A program made the translations under genes and the position numbers. Below, piece by piece: positions 36,424 to 43,685 of a DNA stretch of 43,685 nt. Position 1 is the stretch's first letter; each line of letters opens with the position of its first letter. The stretch covers positions 1 through 43,685 of IMG/VR virus record IMGVR_UViG_3300005253_000042. One strand, written 5' to 3'. This DNA comes from a virus. Below the pieces are notes generated by a model. That model did no database searches and was not told where the DNA came from. It saw only the letters and a list, made by a program, of their open reading frames with translations.

Positions 36424-37662
36424 ATGGCAGTCGTAAAAGTTTCGCACCCACAGAAACGGTACCTACTTCTCAGCACTGACACTAAGCCGAGCAAAGCTGC
36501 TGGTGATGATGTTGATAATGGTACAACCCTACTTGAACTTGACACAGCTAAACTTTACACCACCAAAGATGAAGGTGCTACCTGGTATGTGAAGTTTACT
36601 AACCAACTTACTACGTTCGGAACTCCAACTCTTAACTCAGCCAATAATGGTAAGGCTAGATGGGATAGAGGTTCAACGTCCCCATTAGACCAAAAGAGTT
36701 CAACTGGATGGTTGGCAAATCTAGTTGGTGGGACTCAGACCGGGGATGATTGGTCGAGACTTGAAATCCCTGTCAACGAACTTCCAACTCCTCAATTCCT
36801 GGCGGCGCTGTGGTCATACTTCCAGACAAATGCAGAAGTTTACGGCGTCAATATGGTTATCTGGCTGCATGACCCTACTGACTTTGATAAGAGAGTTGAG
36901 GTCACTCAGGCGCCTTCTGGTGTAACTCTAGAAAAGGGTGCTGGCTGGAATGCTCATGAACTTGACCGAGCAGTTACACAATTCTTTTACTACGGTGAAA
37001 ATGTTAGTGGCTCGGATTTAACTGCCGGTACGCAATATACATGGGACCAGTTCCGGGCTGATATTCTATTCTCTACATGGGTTCTTTATCGAGTGACCTA
37101 TGAGTGGGGCTGGTATAGCACAGGGGTATTCGAGGATGCCTGGGTAGCTGATGTTAAATTGAATGGTGAACTTATCAGGATGGGACCGGCATCAGGTGTT
37201 CATAGAAAGACCGTCTCAGTTCAGAAAACCATGATTGCTTCTACCAAGGGGGCGGGTGATGTTTACTCCGAGAACGCTACTACTGGTACGGACTGGGATT
37301 TTGACTTTGGTGGCACCGGATATATTACTAAAGGTGTCATAATGCATGATGCCCAAATGAGTGAAAGGTTCGTGCTCTATCTGTTTAGTCAACCTCCTAC
37401 TAGCGAAACAGATGATAATGTAGCCAATACTAGTCCTATTACCGCAGATGCACTGTTCTTTTTGGGAGTCATTGAGTTTCCTGCTATGTCCTATGTTCAG
37501 ACTGGTGATGCTATCAGTGTAGTTACGCCTAGTGACCTTGGACATTTACCACTCTTATTTGATTCTCCAGTAGTATATGGAATCTTAGTGGGCCAAGATG
37601 GAGATACTACAGTAGCGGAAGCTCTTACTATTATCCTATCTGCTGATATGGAGGATAACTAA
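36424..37662 (+). CDS. Virion protein of unknown role (412 aa)
   Basis: AAAGGAGGTTACA is one of the strongest ribosome binding sites in the window, implying high expression. N-terminal beta segment (NGTTLLELDTAKLYTTKDEG, a pattern common at the start of phage tail-fibre and adaptor proteins), then two beta-rich regions. Position suggests adsorption apparatus or outer head. No enzyme motif was seen. Confidence 0.75.
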   Translation: MAVVKVSHPQKRYLLLSTDTKPSKAAGDDVDNGTTLLELDTAKLYTTKDEGATWYVKFTNQLTTFGTPTLNSANNGKARWDRGSTSPLDQKSSTGWLANLVGGTQTGDDWSRLEIPVNELPTPQFLAALWSYFQTNAEVYGVNMVIWLHDPTDFDKRVEVTQAPSGVTLEKGAGWNAHELDRAVTQFFYYGENVSGSDLTAGTQYTWDQFRADILFSTWVLYRVTYEWGWYSTGVFEDAWVADVKLNGELIRMGPASGVHRKTVSVQKTMIASTKGAGDVYSENATTGTDWDFDFGGTGYITKGVIMHDAQMSERFVLYLFSQPPTSETDDNVANTSPITADALFFLGVIEFPAMSYVQTGDAISVVTPSDLGHLPLLFDSPVVYGILVGQDGDTTVAEALTIILSADMEDN

Positions 37663-38402
37663 TGGGGCTGTTGAGTTCTCCTGCACTTAAACATGTAGGA
37701 AGGTTTGGCCTTAAGTTTAGACCTGATGCCAACACTGTCCTGTGGCTTCCCGGCCAAGACGACCCTCAGAGCGCCACCATCAGAGACCGTAGTGGGTTTG
37801 GGAATGATGGTGCTATCACTGGGGCTACTTGGGTTCAGAATAGCAAGGGACTTTGGGTACTGGACTTTGATGGTATAGATGACATTGTAACTTGTGGTAC
37901 TGATAGTTCCATTGACGAAATCTTTGATGGCGGAGGGGCTGTTGAGTTCTGGGTAAATCCTCGTTCAGACGGTGAGGGTAGTGCTGCACATCTGTATAGT
38001 AAAGGGGCTTGGTCTATAGAGTTCTCTTCTGAGGCTGGCGGTCTAATAATTATACGCCTCTCCTACAGCTTTGACGGTGCTAGTGGTGGTAACTGGAGAA
38101 CATCGGCCACTGTAGTTCCAATAAATACCTACACGTATATCTTGATGAGCTACGATAACGGCAATGTAGATAATGACCCGATATTCTACGTGAACGATAC
38201 AGTACCAGGAATAACGGAGATACTGACGCCTGTTGGAACACGGCTTTCTGATGCTGCCAGCACTCTCCATATAGGAAATCGAAGTGATACGGCAAGAACA
38301 CATGATGGTACTTTAGCTCTTGTCAGGGCTTGCAATGTAATTCCCCCAGTAACTACAGCAGCTATTCGTTATCGCCAGGAACGAGGACTGTTCGGAGTAT
38401 GA
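37662..38402 (+). CDS. LamG/concanavalin-like carbohydrate-binding virion protein (246 aa)
   Basis: DRSGFGNDGAITGATW, followed by LDFDGIDDIVTCGTDSSID and TVVPINTYTYILMSYDNG, then LHIGNRS: the hallmark strand order of LamG/laminin-G jelly-roll domains. These bind sugars, so host-surface recognition is likely. ATG shares a base with the preceding stop. It overlaps the membrane gene by ATGA. Confidence 0.85.
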   Translation: MGLLSSPALKHVGRFGLKFRPDANTVLWLPGQDDPQSATIRDRSGFGNDGAITGATWVQNSKGLWVLDFDGIDDIVTCGTDSSIDEIFDGGGAVEFWVNPRSDGEGSAAHLYSKGAWSIEFSSEAGGLIIIRLSYSFDGASGGNWRTSATVVPINTYTYILMSYDNGNVDNDPIFYVNDTVPGITEILTPVGTRLSDAASTLHIGNRSDTARTHDGTLALVRACNVIPPVTTAAIRYRQERGLFGV

Positions 38403-38641
38403 GACAGATATTGCTCAGTGCAACAGTGGTTGGCATGGGATTGGCATTCCTGTACCTCTTCTACCAAATCCTCACCAGTGGTAAGGTCTATTTCCACGAG
38501 CCTAACCCGGTCATCCTGTGGGCAGAGATAGTGGTGATTGGGATACTCACGGGATTTGGTCTCTATATGTTTATCAAGATTATCAGGAGAAAGAAAATGT
38601 CAAAGCACCCTATCAAGAAACCACATAAGCCGAGGAAGTAA
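38399..38641 (+). CDS. Two-helix membrane protein, holin candidate (80 aa)
   Basis: Start at ATG 38399 (MRQILLSATVVGMGLAFLYL), overlapping the LamG stop as ATGA. Two hydrophobic helices (~4-25 and ~42-66) are separated by a short polar loop and followed by a very basic tail (KIIRRKKMSKHPIKKPHKPR). That is the class II holin layout. No endolysin is seen nearby, so the holin call is inference from topology. Confidence 0.7.
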   Translation: MRQILLSATVVGMGLAFLYLFYQILTSGKVYFHEPNPVILWAEIVVIGILTGFGLYMFIKIIRRKKMSKHPIKKPHKPRK

Positions 38642-39745
38642 ATGCCAAAGACTCTCAGTGCAGCACTCCTTGCAGAAATGTTAGCGGCTTCCAACAAGCC
38701 GTATATCAAGCTGGAGATTAATAGCGTTCAATATTTTCCTAAACTGCTAATTCTCCGTCACAGTGAGGAGCCATACCGTGACTTTGCTACCATTGTGTTG
38801 GATAACCATGATAGAGCATTTGATAGCTTGAACCTCAAAGGCCAGTACTTTGAGATAGCTTATGGTCACGAAACTGGTAACAATGTAGCGGATAGCACTG
38901 GCTCTGACGACCCTACTGCAAGCTATGGTGATGCTGATGTCAATGAGTTTTCCTACACACCTGGCCTGTGGGTGAAAAGCCAGCAGATAGTTACTAGCGG
39001 TGATATTTCCGTATGCCAGTTATATTGTGAAGGGATATGGATGTTCCTACGTGAGTTGAAAATCCTCCTTTCACTTACCGATGCAGAAGGTGGCGAGAAG
39101 GTGGCGCCATATTGGAGAGCCGCATATGATGGTACCACTGCCACTGTCTATGACATCATGGAAGACATCATTGAAACCGCGTTTGGGTTCACACTAGATG
39201 CATTGTCTGAGGATGATGGTATCATTGATAGTTTCAAGCCGATATTGGACATCAATAATGCTCCATATGAAAATGCGGCTTCTGTCCTCTATGACCGTCT
39301 GTTACTAATGACCAAGAGTTACCTACGATGGAGAGCGCACAAACGAGCGTACATTGTTTATCCTCAAGATGGTGATTCAGTGGATTGGACAGTGTATTCT
39401 TATAAGGCTCCTTACTTCTATGGCTACCAAGAAACCAAGAATCTTACTATCCCTAACACTATCGCAGTGTATGGTAACAGTGAAGGTGCTTCCGAAAATG
39501 AATGGCCTAATATCATTGTTAAAACAGCGGTAGATACCACTGCCAAAGCTGAGTATGGTGGTGTTGAAGTTACCAAACCGCATATTGATGGTAGTTTAAC
39601 TACTGATACTGCTGTCCAGAACCGTGCAGACGCACTCATGGCTAGACAACTTGCTGAGGAAATACCGGGTAATGGTGTCATGCCACATCATCATGGAATT
39701 GAAATGTATGATAGAGTATCTGTTATAGGTTCTAGAGGACTATAA
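38642..39745 (+). CDS. Hub/baseplate-like virion protein (367 aa)
   Basis: Starts immediately after the previous stop. The plan resembles phage tail hub proteins (gp27/XkdQ-like): N-terminal beta domain (YIKLEINSVQYFPKLLILRH), mid-helical section (ENAASVLYDRLLLMTKSYLR), then NTIAVYGNSEG and a final QNRADALMARQLAEE segment before a short beta end. A role at the tail tip is likely by inference; catalytic residues were not found. Confidence 0.7.
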   Translation: MPKTLSAALLAEMLAASNKPYIKLEINSVQYFPKLLILRHSEEPYRDFATIVLDNHDRAFDSLNLKGQYFEIAYGHETGNNVADSTGSDDPTASYGDADVNEFSYTPGLWVKSQQIVTSGDISVCQLYCEGIWMFLRELKILLSLTDAEGGEKVAPYWRAAYDGTTATVYDIMEDIIETAFGFTLDALSEDDGIIDSFKPILDINNAPYENAASVLYDRLLLMTKSYLRWRAHKRAYIVYPQDGDSVDWTVYSYKAPYFYGYQETKNLTIPNTIAVYGNSEGASENEWPNIIVKTAVDTTAKAEYGGVEVTKPHIDGSLTTDTAVQNRADALMARQLAEEIPGNGVMPHHHGIEMYDRVSVIGSRGL

Positions 39746-40995
39746 TGCCAGAGCTACAGGACTTTACAACCTATATAGAAGTAGACCCAGGCGCTGATAT
39801 ATCAAAGACTGCGGCTAGGATAACTTGGGCTAGTATGCCCAACACCGTAGAATCCTATGTCTACAAGGATATGACGGCAGGGTTCTTCTCTGGTGACTTT
39901 GCATTTACAATGGCTATCAATCAGTCAGTAGCTACTAATGGAGGTAGGGTAGGTCATTGGGCAGTTGCAAATGCAGTAGATTCTAGACGTGGGTTATTCG
40001 ATGCTAATGAGAGTTACATTGTAGTAACCTCTAGGCAGACAGCATCGTCACCAACAAACAAGATAGGTATATTGGAAGGTGATAGCGGCTCTGAGTTTTT
40101 AAGTAGTGAGATTGCTATAGATAAGGGTACTGTATATTACTTACTGATTACACGTGATGAGTCTGCAGGTACATATGGTACTATGACACTTTCGGTTTAT
40201 ACTGATGAAGCTAGGACATCTTTAGTAGGCTCTGTTGCCCATTTGCTGCATAGTTCTAAGAAGGACTACCGTTACCTGTATGGTTGTCAGGCAACTGAAT
40301 TTGGCGGTGGTGGCCTTATATCTGGGCATACTGAGAATATGAAGATGTCTAACCTGAGTACCGTCCCTGTAATTGTATATCCTGAGGAAAGGGACGTTGG
40401 CGGTGGTGTTCATCGAGTTACTAGTCTTGTCCATGTTTATGACCGAGTGCAAAATATCTATGATTTGGAGTTCCAACTCGGTGAAGTTTCCGCTGATAAG
40501 ATGCCATTAGTTGAGGGAGTTATTGCAGAAATACCGCCTCCTCCTGTAGGTCCAACAGGACTTCCAGCATTAGCTCCACCTGGCGTGATGGGAATTACCG
40601 ACCCTAACATAGCAATACCTCCTTTTGTACTTCCATCTGTACCTCGACCAGATGGCTCTAAACCAACTATACCTGGACTTCCTAGACCCTTCCCTGACTT
40701 ACCTCCTATTGAAAAGCCCGGACAAATACCTAGACTTGAGCCGAAAGAAGGTCTTCCTGGATTACTTAGGCCATTCCCTGAATTACCTCCTATAGAGAAA
40801 CCTGGTATGGTACCTAAGTTTGAGGCTCCATTCAGTAAGAGAGGTAGAGGCTTGTCTGGTGTCGAAACTCCACAAGAGCGTAGAGCCAGGTTACTTGGCA
40901 GAGTAGGTATCGGAACAGCAACTCCTCCAACAGGTGGAGAAACTGAGCAAGAGAAACGTGCTAGACTTCTAAGTGAAATAGGTATTGGTGGATAA
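39745..40995 (+). CDS. LamG-like virion protein with proline-rich repeat tail (416 aa)
   Basis: N-terminal ~215 residues are jelly-roll-like (GGRVGHWAVANAVDSRRGLF; KGTVYYLLITRDESAGTYGT). From ~260 the chain is Pro-rich with two copies of a roughly 20-residue unit containing RPFPDLPPIEKPGQIPRLE and RPFPELPPIEKPGMVPKFE. The C-terminus repeats ETPQERRARLLGRVGIGT and ETEQEKRARLLSEIGIGG. The internal duplications imply recent expansion. Possibly a stalk with terminal oligomerisation helices. ATG shares a base with the preceding stop. Confidence 0.77.
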   Translation: MPELQDFTTYIEVDPGADISKTAARITWASMPNTVESYVYKDMTAGFFSGDFAFTMAINQSVATNGGRVGHWAVANAVDSRRGLFDANESYIVVTSRQTASSPTNKIGILEGDSGSEFLSSEIAIDKGTVYYLLITRDESAGTYGTMTLSVYTDEARTSLVGSVAHLLHSSKKDYRYLYGCQATEFGGGGLISGHTENMKMSNLSTVPVIVYPEERDVGGGVHRVTSLVHVYDRVQNIYDLEFQLGEVSADKMPLVEGVIAEIPPPPVGPTGLPALAPPGVMGITDPNIAIPPFVLPSVPRPDGSKPTIPGLPRPFPDLPPIEKPGQIPRLEPKEGLPGLLRPFPELPPIEKPGMVPKFEAPFSKRGRGLSGVETPQERRARLLGRVGIGTATPPTGGETEQEKRARLLSEIGIGG

Positions 40996-41228
40996 TGACA
41001 TTCCGACATGAGCGTCCAACAGTCCACAAAGAGAGGTTAGGTCGACCAGCATCAGAGCCAGTGGTTGACCAGAGTGAAGGTGTGGCATCTTCTATTCCAA
41101 TCAAGCACTCATCCTCACATGAATCAGGTGGCAGTGATGTAATGGATATAAGTGGGTTGACAGATATTGCTGTAACTTACGATAGTGTTGTAGTGGTTAG
41201 TGACAATGGAAATGTGGTGACATCATGA
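40995..41228 (+). CDS. Small virion-cluster protein (77 aa)
   Basis: Ser/His/Val-rich (SSIPIKHSSSHESGGSDVMD), ending in short beta strands (DIAVTYDSVVVVSDNGNVVT). Overlaps both neighbours (TAATG, ATGA), implying coupling. Likely a small fibre or adaptor component by context. Confidence 0.7.
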   Translation: MTFRHERPTVHKERLGRPASEPVVDQSEGVASSIPIKHSSSHESGGSDVMDISGLTDIAVTYDSVVVVSDNGNVVTS

Positions 41229-41608
41229 GTAGATTAAAAGAATTGTCAATAGCACTCCTAGCATCAGTTTCTGGTGTGGATATGAAAACGGCAGGAAAAA
41301 CTGTCCTATACTCTGTGTCAGTGGGAAAAACAGGGTATGTCCTATTCGTAGTGGTTAGAGAACCCAGTGCTAGTATGGCTGGAGGCACTGATTACGATTT
41401 AGGAACAGGTGCTAATGCCGATACCTGGAGACAGACAATTAACCTGTCTAGTATGACCACTCTAGCTACGGATTATATGGCTATAGCTGGCGCAGATGTA
41501 ACCAAGTACACTGACAATGCCGCTGCTGCTGCGTTTGGAATTAAGGTGATAACCGGCACCACAGCAGCTTGTACAGCTACCATTGATGTATTTGGGTTCG
41601 AGGCATAA
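41225..41608 (+). CDS. Small beta-rich virion protein (127 aa)
   Basis: Helical opening (RLKELSIALLASVSGVDMKT), then Gly/Thr/Ala-rich strands (KTVLYSVSVGKTGYVLFVVV; AFGIKVITGTTAACTATIDV). No motif. ATGA overlap upstream and TAATG downstream. Probably an adaptor for the fibre that follows. Confidence 0.72.
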   Translation: MSRLKELSIALLASVSGVDMKTAGKTVLYSVSVGKTGYVLFVVVREPSASMAGGTDYDLGTGANADTWRQTINLSSMTTLATDYMAIAGADVTKYTDNAAAAAFGIKVITGTTAACTATIDVFGFEA

Positions 41609-43338
41609 TGTCTAAAAGACTAATCTCTGGAATGGAATATCCCAAAGTCAACCAGGATGGTGGATTCCAGATAAGCTCTGACATCATCCTTCAAGACTAC
41701 ATCAAATACTTTGGTGATAGGACATTACTTACTGGTGGGGCTATTACTGACAATGGTGATGGCACTATTGCTGTGACCAGTGGTACAGCTTGGGCTAAGG
41801 TTACTGATGTGGATACTGCTGTAGGCAAGTTCTTTGACTTCTCTGCTGACAACAGCGTAGCTCTTACTGACCTAGTTACCAACTACATATACCTTGACTA
41901 CAATGGCGGCACTCCGCAGATGGTAGTGTCTACCAGTATCCTAACTCATGGTTTCAAGCAAGACCATGTACTCGTAGGTACAGCCTTCCGAGATGGACTT
42001 ATCTCTCACTTCCACCATGTAGACACAGTGGGGATAGGACGGATGGGCAGGGTAGACATGCACCATAGGGAGGAGCACGCTGTTCATCGTGTGGATGGAA
42101 TAGTTACTTCCTCAGTTGGAACCCGTAACCTTAGTATAACTGCAGGAGTGCTATACGAGGGTGTTAGTAGACATACTACATCTCCATTCACTACGCCCAA
42201 TTCAGGAACTGCTGATGCTACCGAGGCTAACAAACTCCACGATGCTGATGGAGGATTTGCTGCTACTGATGTAGGGAAGACAGTCCACAATACTACTGAC
42301 GACACCTACGCAGAAGTGACTGCGTTTGTGGATAGTGGAGAACTCACTCTCAGTGCTGACATATTTATTAGTGGCGAGAACTATGACCTGGACTCATTCA
42401 CCTACTGGTACACAACTGATAGTGGCTCTACTTGGACTGAGGTTAGGGGCGCTACCGCTATCAGCAACAGTCAGTATAACAACATTGCCAGTGGGCTGGT
42501 AAACCTGACCGCCAATAGGTATGGTGTTCACTGGGTCTACATGGAAGTAGATGGTGAGCATTTCCATGTCCTATACGGGCAGGGAAACTACAAAATCAAT
42601 GAGGCTGAGGAAGCAACCCCCCCGAGCATAAGCCCCAACATTGTCAATCAATACTGTGCTCTCATCGCAAAGATTATCGTTCAGGAGGGGACTAATACTC
42701 TCAGCATCATGTTCCCCTGGACTACAATCTTCACGTCTAGTTTCGCCACCGACCACGGCTCGCTAGGTGGTCTTGCTGACGACGACCATCTACAGTATCT
42801 CCTTGCTGATGGCACAAGGGCATTATCTGGTGCTTGGGATATGGGTAGTCAGTTAATCACCAACCTGAAACTTGGCGGCACAATGGATGCTAACTCTGAG
42901 GCTTTAATAAATGTCTTGGATTTAGACTTTGGTACTGAGTCCCTCCCGGGTACCTTTTGGGCTACGTTAACCGCTGCAAATGCTGGCACAGCTTGGCTCA
43001 TTATGTCAAAGGACAGCATCGACATCCATAGAGCAAGATTAGCCTTGAGCGGCGGTGTTGATACTGCGGTATGGTCATGGGTAAATAGTACGCTTACAGG
43101 CATAGTGCTGAGTGGCGCCCTGGATGCCGCTGGACAGTTTGTGAAGTGGACATCAAGCCTCGACTCCTCCTCAGTAGCCAATGAGGTTTCGATAAGTGGC
43201 TATGACATAGACGCCACACATCGGGTCTTGGCGATTAGTTCCGAGGAGACGGTAGCAACAGAAACTGTGGAAGCCAATCGCACGCTCCGCGTTAGAATCA
43301 ATGGTGCCACTTACAAGATGCAGTTGGTAGCCGTCTAG
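41608..43338 (+). CDS. Tail fibre protein (576 aa)
   Basis: Residues ~378-405 contain HGSLGGLADDDHLQYLLADG, the D-H-x-x-L-x-G-L-x-D-D-D-H-x-Q-Y motif common in phage fibre/side-tail-fibre proteins, followed by LSGAWDMGSQLITNL. The N-terminal part is a beta-rich shaft (GGAITDNGDGTIAVTSGTAW). The likely role is receptor binding at the tail tip. The C-terminal ~130 residues probably hold the variable head domain. Confidence 0.87.
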   Translation: MSKRLISGMEYPKVNQDGGFQISSDIILQDYIKYFGDRTLLTGGAITDNGDGTIAVTSGTAWAKVTDVDTAVGKFFDFSADNSVALTDLVTNYIYLDYNGGTPQMVVSTSILTHGFKQDHVLVGTAFRDGLISHFHHVDTVGIGRMGRVDMHHREEHAVHRVDGIVTSSVGTRNLSITAGVLYEGVSRHTTSPFTTPNSGTADATEANKLHDADGGFAATDVGKTVHNTTDDTYAEVTAFVDSGELTLSADIFISGENYDLDSFTYWYTTDSGSTWTEVRGATAISNSQYNNIASGLVNLTANRYGVHWVYMEVDGEHFHVLYGQGNYKINEAEEATPPSISPNIVNQYCALIAKIIVQEGTNTLSIMFPWTTIFTSSFATDHGSLGGLADDDHLQYLLADGTRALSGAWDMGSQLITNLKLGGTMDANSEALINVLDLDFGTESLPGTFWATLTAANAGTAWLIMSKDSIDIHRARLALSGGVDTAVWSWVNSTLTGIVLSGALDAAGQFVKWTSSLDSSSVANEVSISGYDIDATHRVLAISSEETVATETVEANRTLRVRINGATYKMQLVAV

Positions 43339-43348
43339 GGGGAAGGTA

Positions 43349-43549
43349 ATGGAAATCAACATCGAGGAACAGGAAGCAAAGCTCAAGGCTGAGGCACAGA
43401 GGATTGGAGAGGAACTTATGGAGGCAAGGAAGGGACAGGTTATGCTCCAACAGAAGGAGCAAGACCTAATCAACCAGGTACTCAAAAACCAAGGGGCACT
43501 GGATTTGCTGAATGACCTTATGGTATCAAGTCTAAATATTGAGGTGTAA
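43349..43549 (+). CDS. Small coiled-coil protein (66 aa)
   Basis: GGGGAAGGTA precedes the ATG. Almost entirely heptad-like Glu/Lys/Leu helix (EEQEAKLKAEAQRIGEELME; QQKEQDLINQVLKNQGALDL). A chaperone, trimerisation or bacteriophage tail assembly role is possible. It stops 2 nt before the connector/fibre-like gene. Confidence 0.72.
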   Translation: MEINIEEQEAKLKAEAQRIGEELMEARKGQVMLQQKEQDLINQVLKNQGALDLLNDLMVSSLNIEV

Positions 43550-43551
43550 TC

Positions 43552-43685
43552 ATGGACCTGACAGCATACTACGCGGCAATAAGAACTGACCTTAAGGATA
43601 GTGGCGCACTGTGGGATGACCCTGAACTCAAGCGCAGTGTGGAACGAGCGGTGTTGGATTTGTCCAGGTTTATGCCACTTGAAGC
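43552..43685 (+). CDS. Connector/fibre-like virion protein, 5' part running off the window
   Basis: ATG 43552 (MDLTAYYAAIRTDLKDSGAL), 2 nt after the previous stop; GAGGTGTAATC precedes it. The frame continues without break into bases 1-1700 if the ends are joined. Bases 43565-43685 repeat 1-121. Confidence 0.85.
   Translation, partial: MDLTAYYAAIRTDLKDSGALWDDPELKRSVERAVLDLSRFMPLE
43565..43685. repeat. Terminal direct repeat, right copy
   Basis: Exact copy of 1-121. Removing one copy leaves a circle of 43,564 bases in which every gene is intact. Confidence 0.95.

Noticed and set aside
40458-41027. 189-residue minus-strand Gly/Pro-rich, collagen-like frame
   Set aside because: It is the complement of the proline-rich repeats of the 39745-40995 gene; no start signal.
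1-43685. Lysogeny module
   Set aside because: No serine or tyrosine integrase, excisionase, attachment-site pair or CI/Cro-like repressor pair could be recognised on either strand.

Overview
The window is an almost complete, probably circular genome of a tailed double-stranded DNA bacteriophage. Its first 121 bases (1-121) recur exactly as its last 121 bases (43565-43685), and one gene reads through that join. This is what a circular or circularly permuted contig looks like, with about 43,564 unique bases. There is no integrase, excisionase or recognisable lysogeny repressor, so a lytic lifestyle is the simplest reading. Nearly every gene has an AGGAG-type ribosome binding site and the best promoters match TTGACA-N17/18-TATAAT, so the host is a bacterium using ordinary sigma70-like signals. 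I cannot name the host.

The genome has two transcription arms that diverge from a promoter region at about 22410-22538 and converge near 1700-1815. The leftward (minus) arm, 22408 down to 1773, holds about 55 short, tightly packed genes, most with 1-8 nt overlaps. Recognisable functions are a family A DNA polymerase with 3'-5' exonuclease, an orphan DNA methyltransferase, an ERCC4-type nuclease, two RecA-fold ATPases (one Sak4-like, one RepA/AAA_25-like), a Cas4/RecB-like PD-(D/E)XK nuclease with a cysteine cluster, a possible ssDNA-binding protein, a ribbon-helix-helix protein and a DUF2283 protein. Most of the rest are small proteins with paired-cysteine (zinc-ribbon or zinc-finger type) motifs, including a tandem pair of C2H2-type fingers.

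The rightward (plus) arm, 22539 to the end and through the join to 1700, is the virion arm: terminase small subunit candidate, small Cys-rich proteins, terminase large subunit, portal, a giant 1829-residue protein, scaffold, major capsid protein, probable decoration protein, FmdB-like and other zinc ribbons, a LamG-like protein, a two-helix membrane protein (holin candidate), a hub-like protein, a proline-rich repeat protein, a tail fibre protein and a 570-residue connector/fibre-like protein across the join. I see no tape measure and no tail tube or sheath. With the giant protein next to the portal, this suggests a short-tailed (podovirus-like) particle, by inference only. No endolysin is recognisable.

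The most notable element is a complete type II hammerhead ribozyme on the minus strand at 19520-19574. All core nucleotides are present, with three stems of 4, 5 and 6 bp, and a predicted cleavage between 19549 and 19548. It lies in the leader of an atypical Ala/Lys-rich gene (18817-19449) whose other end is followed by a strong hairpin. Other unexplained elements are an array of five TTGACATAA repeats (19780-19957), a roughly 30-bp element at three dispersed sites, a promoter family with conserved sequence beyond the -10 box, several long hairpins without U-tracts, and a small gene interrupted by one in-frame stop.
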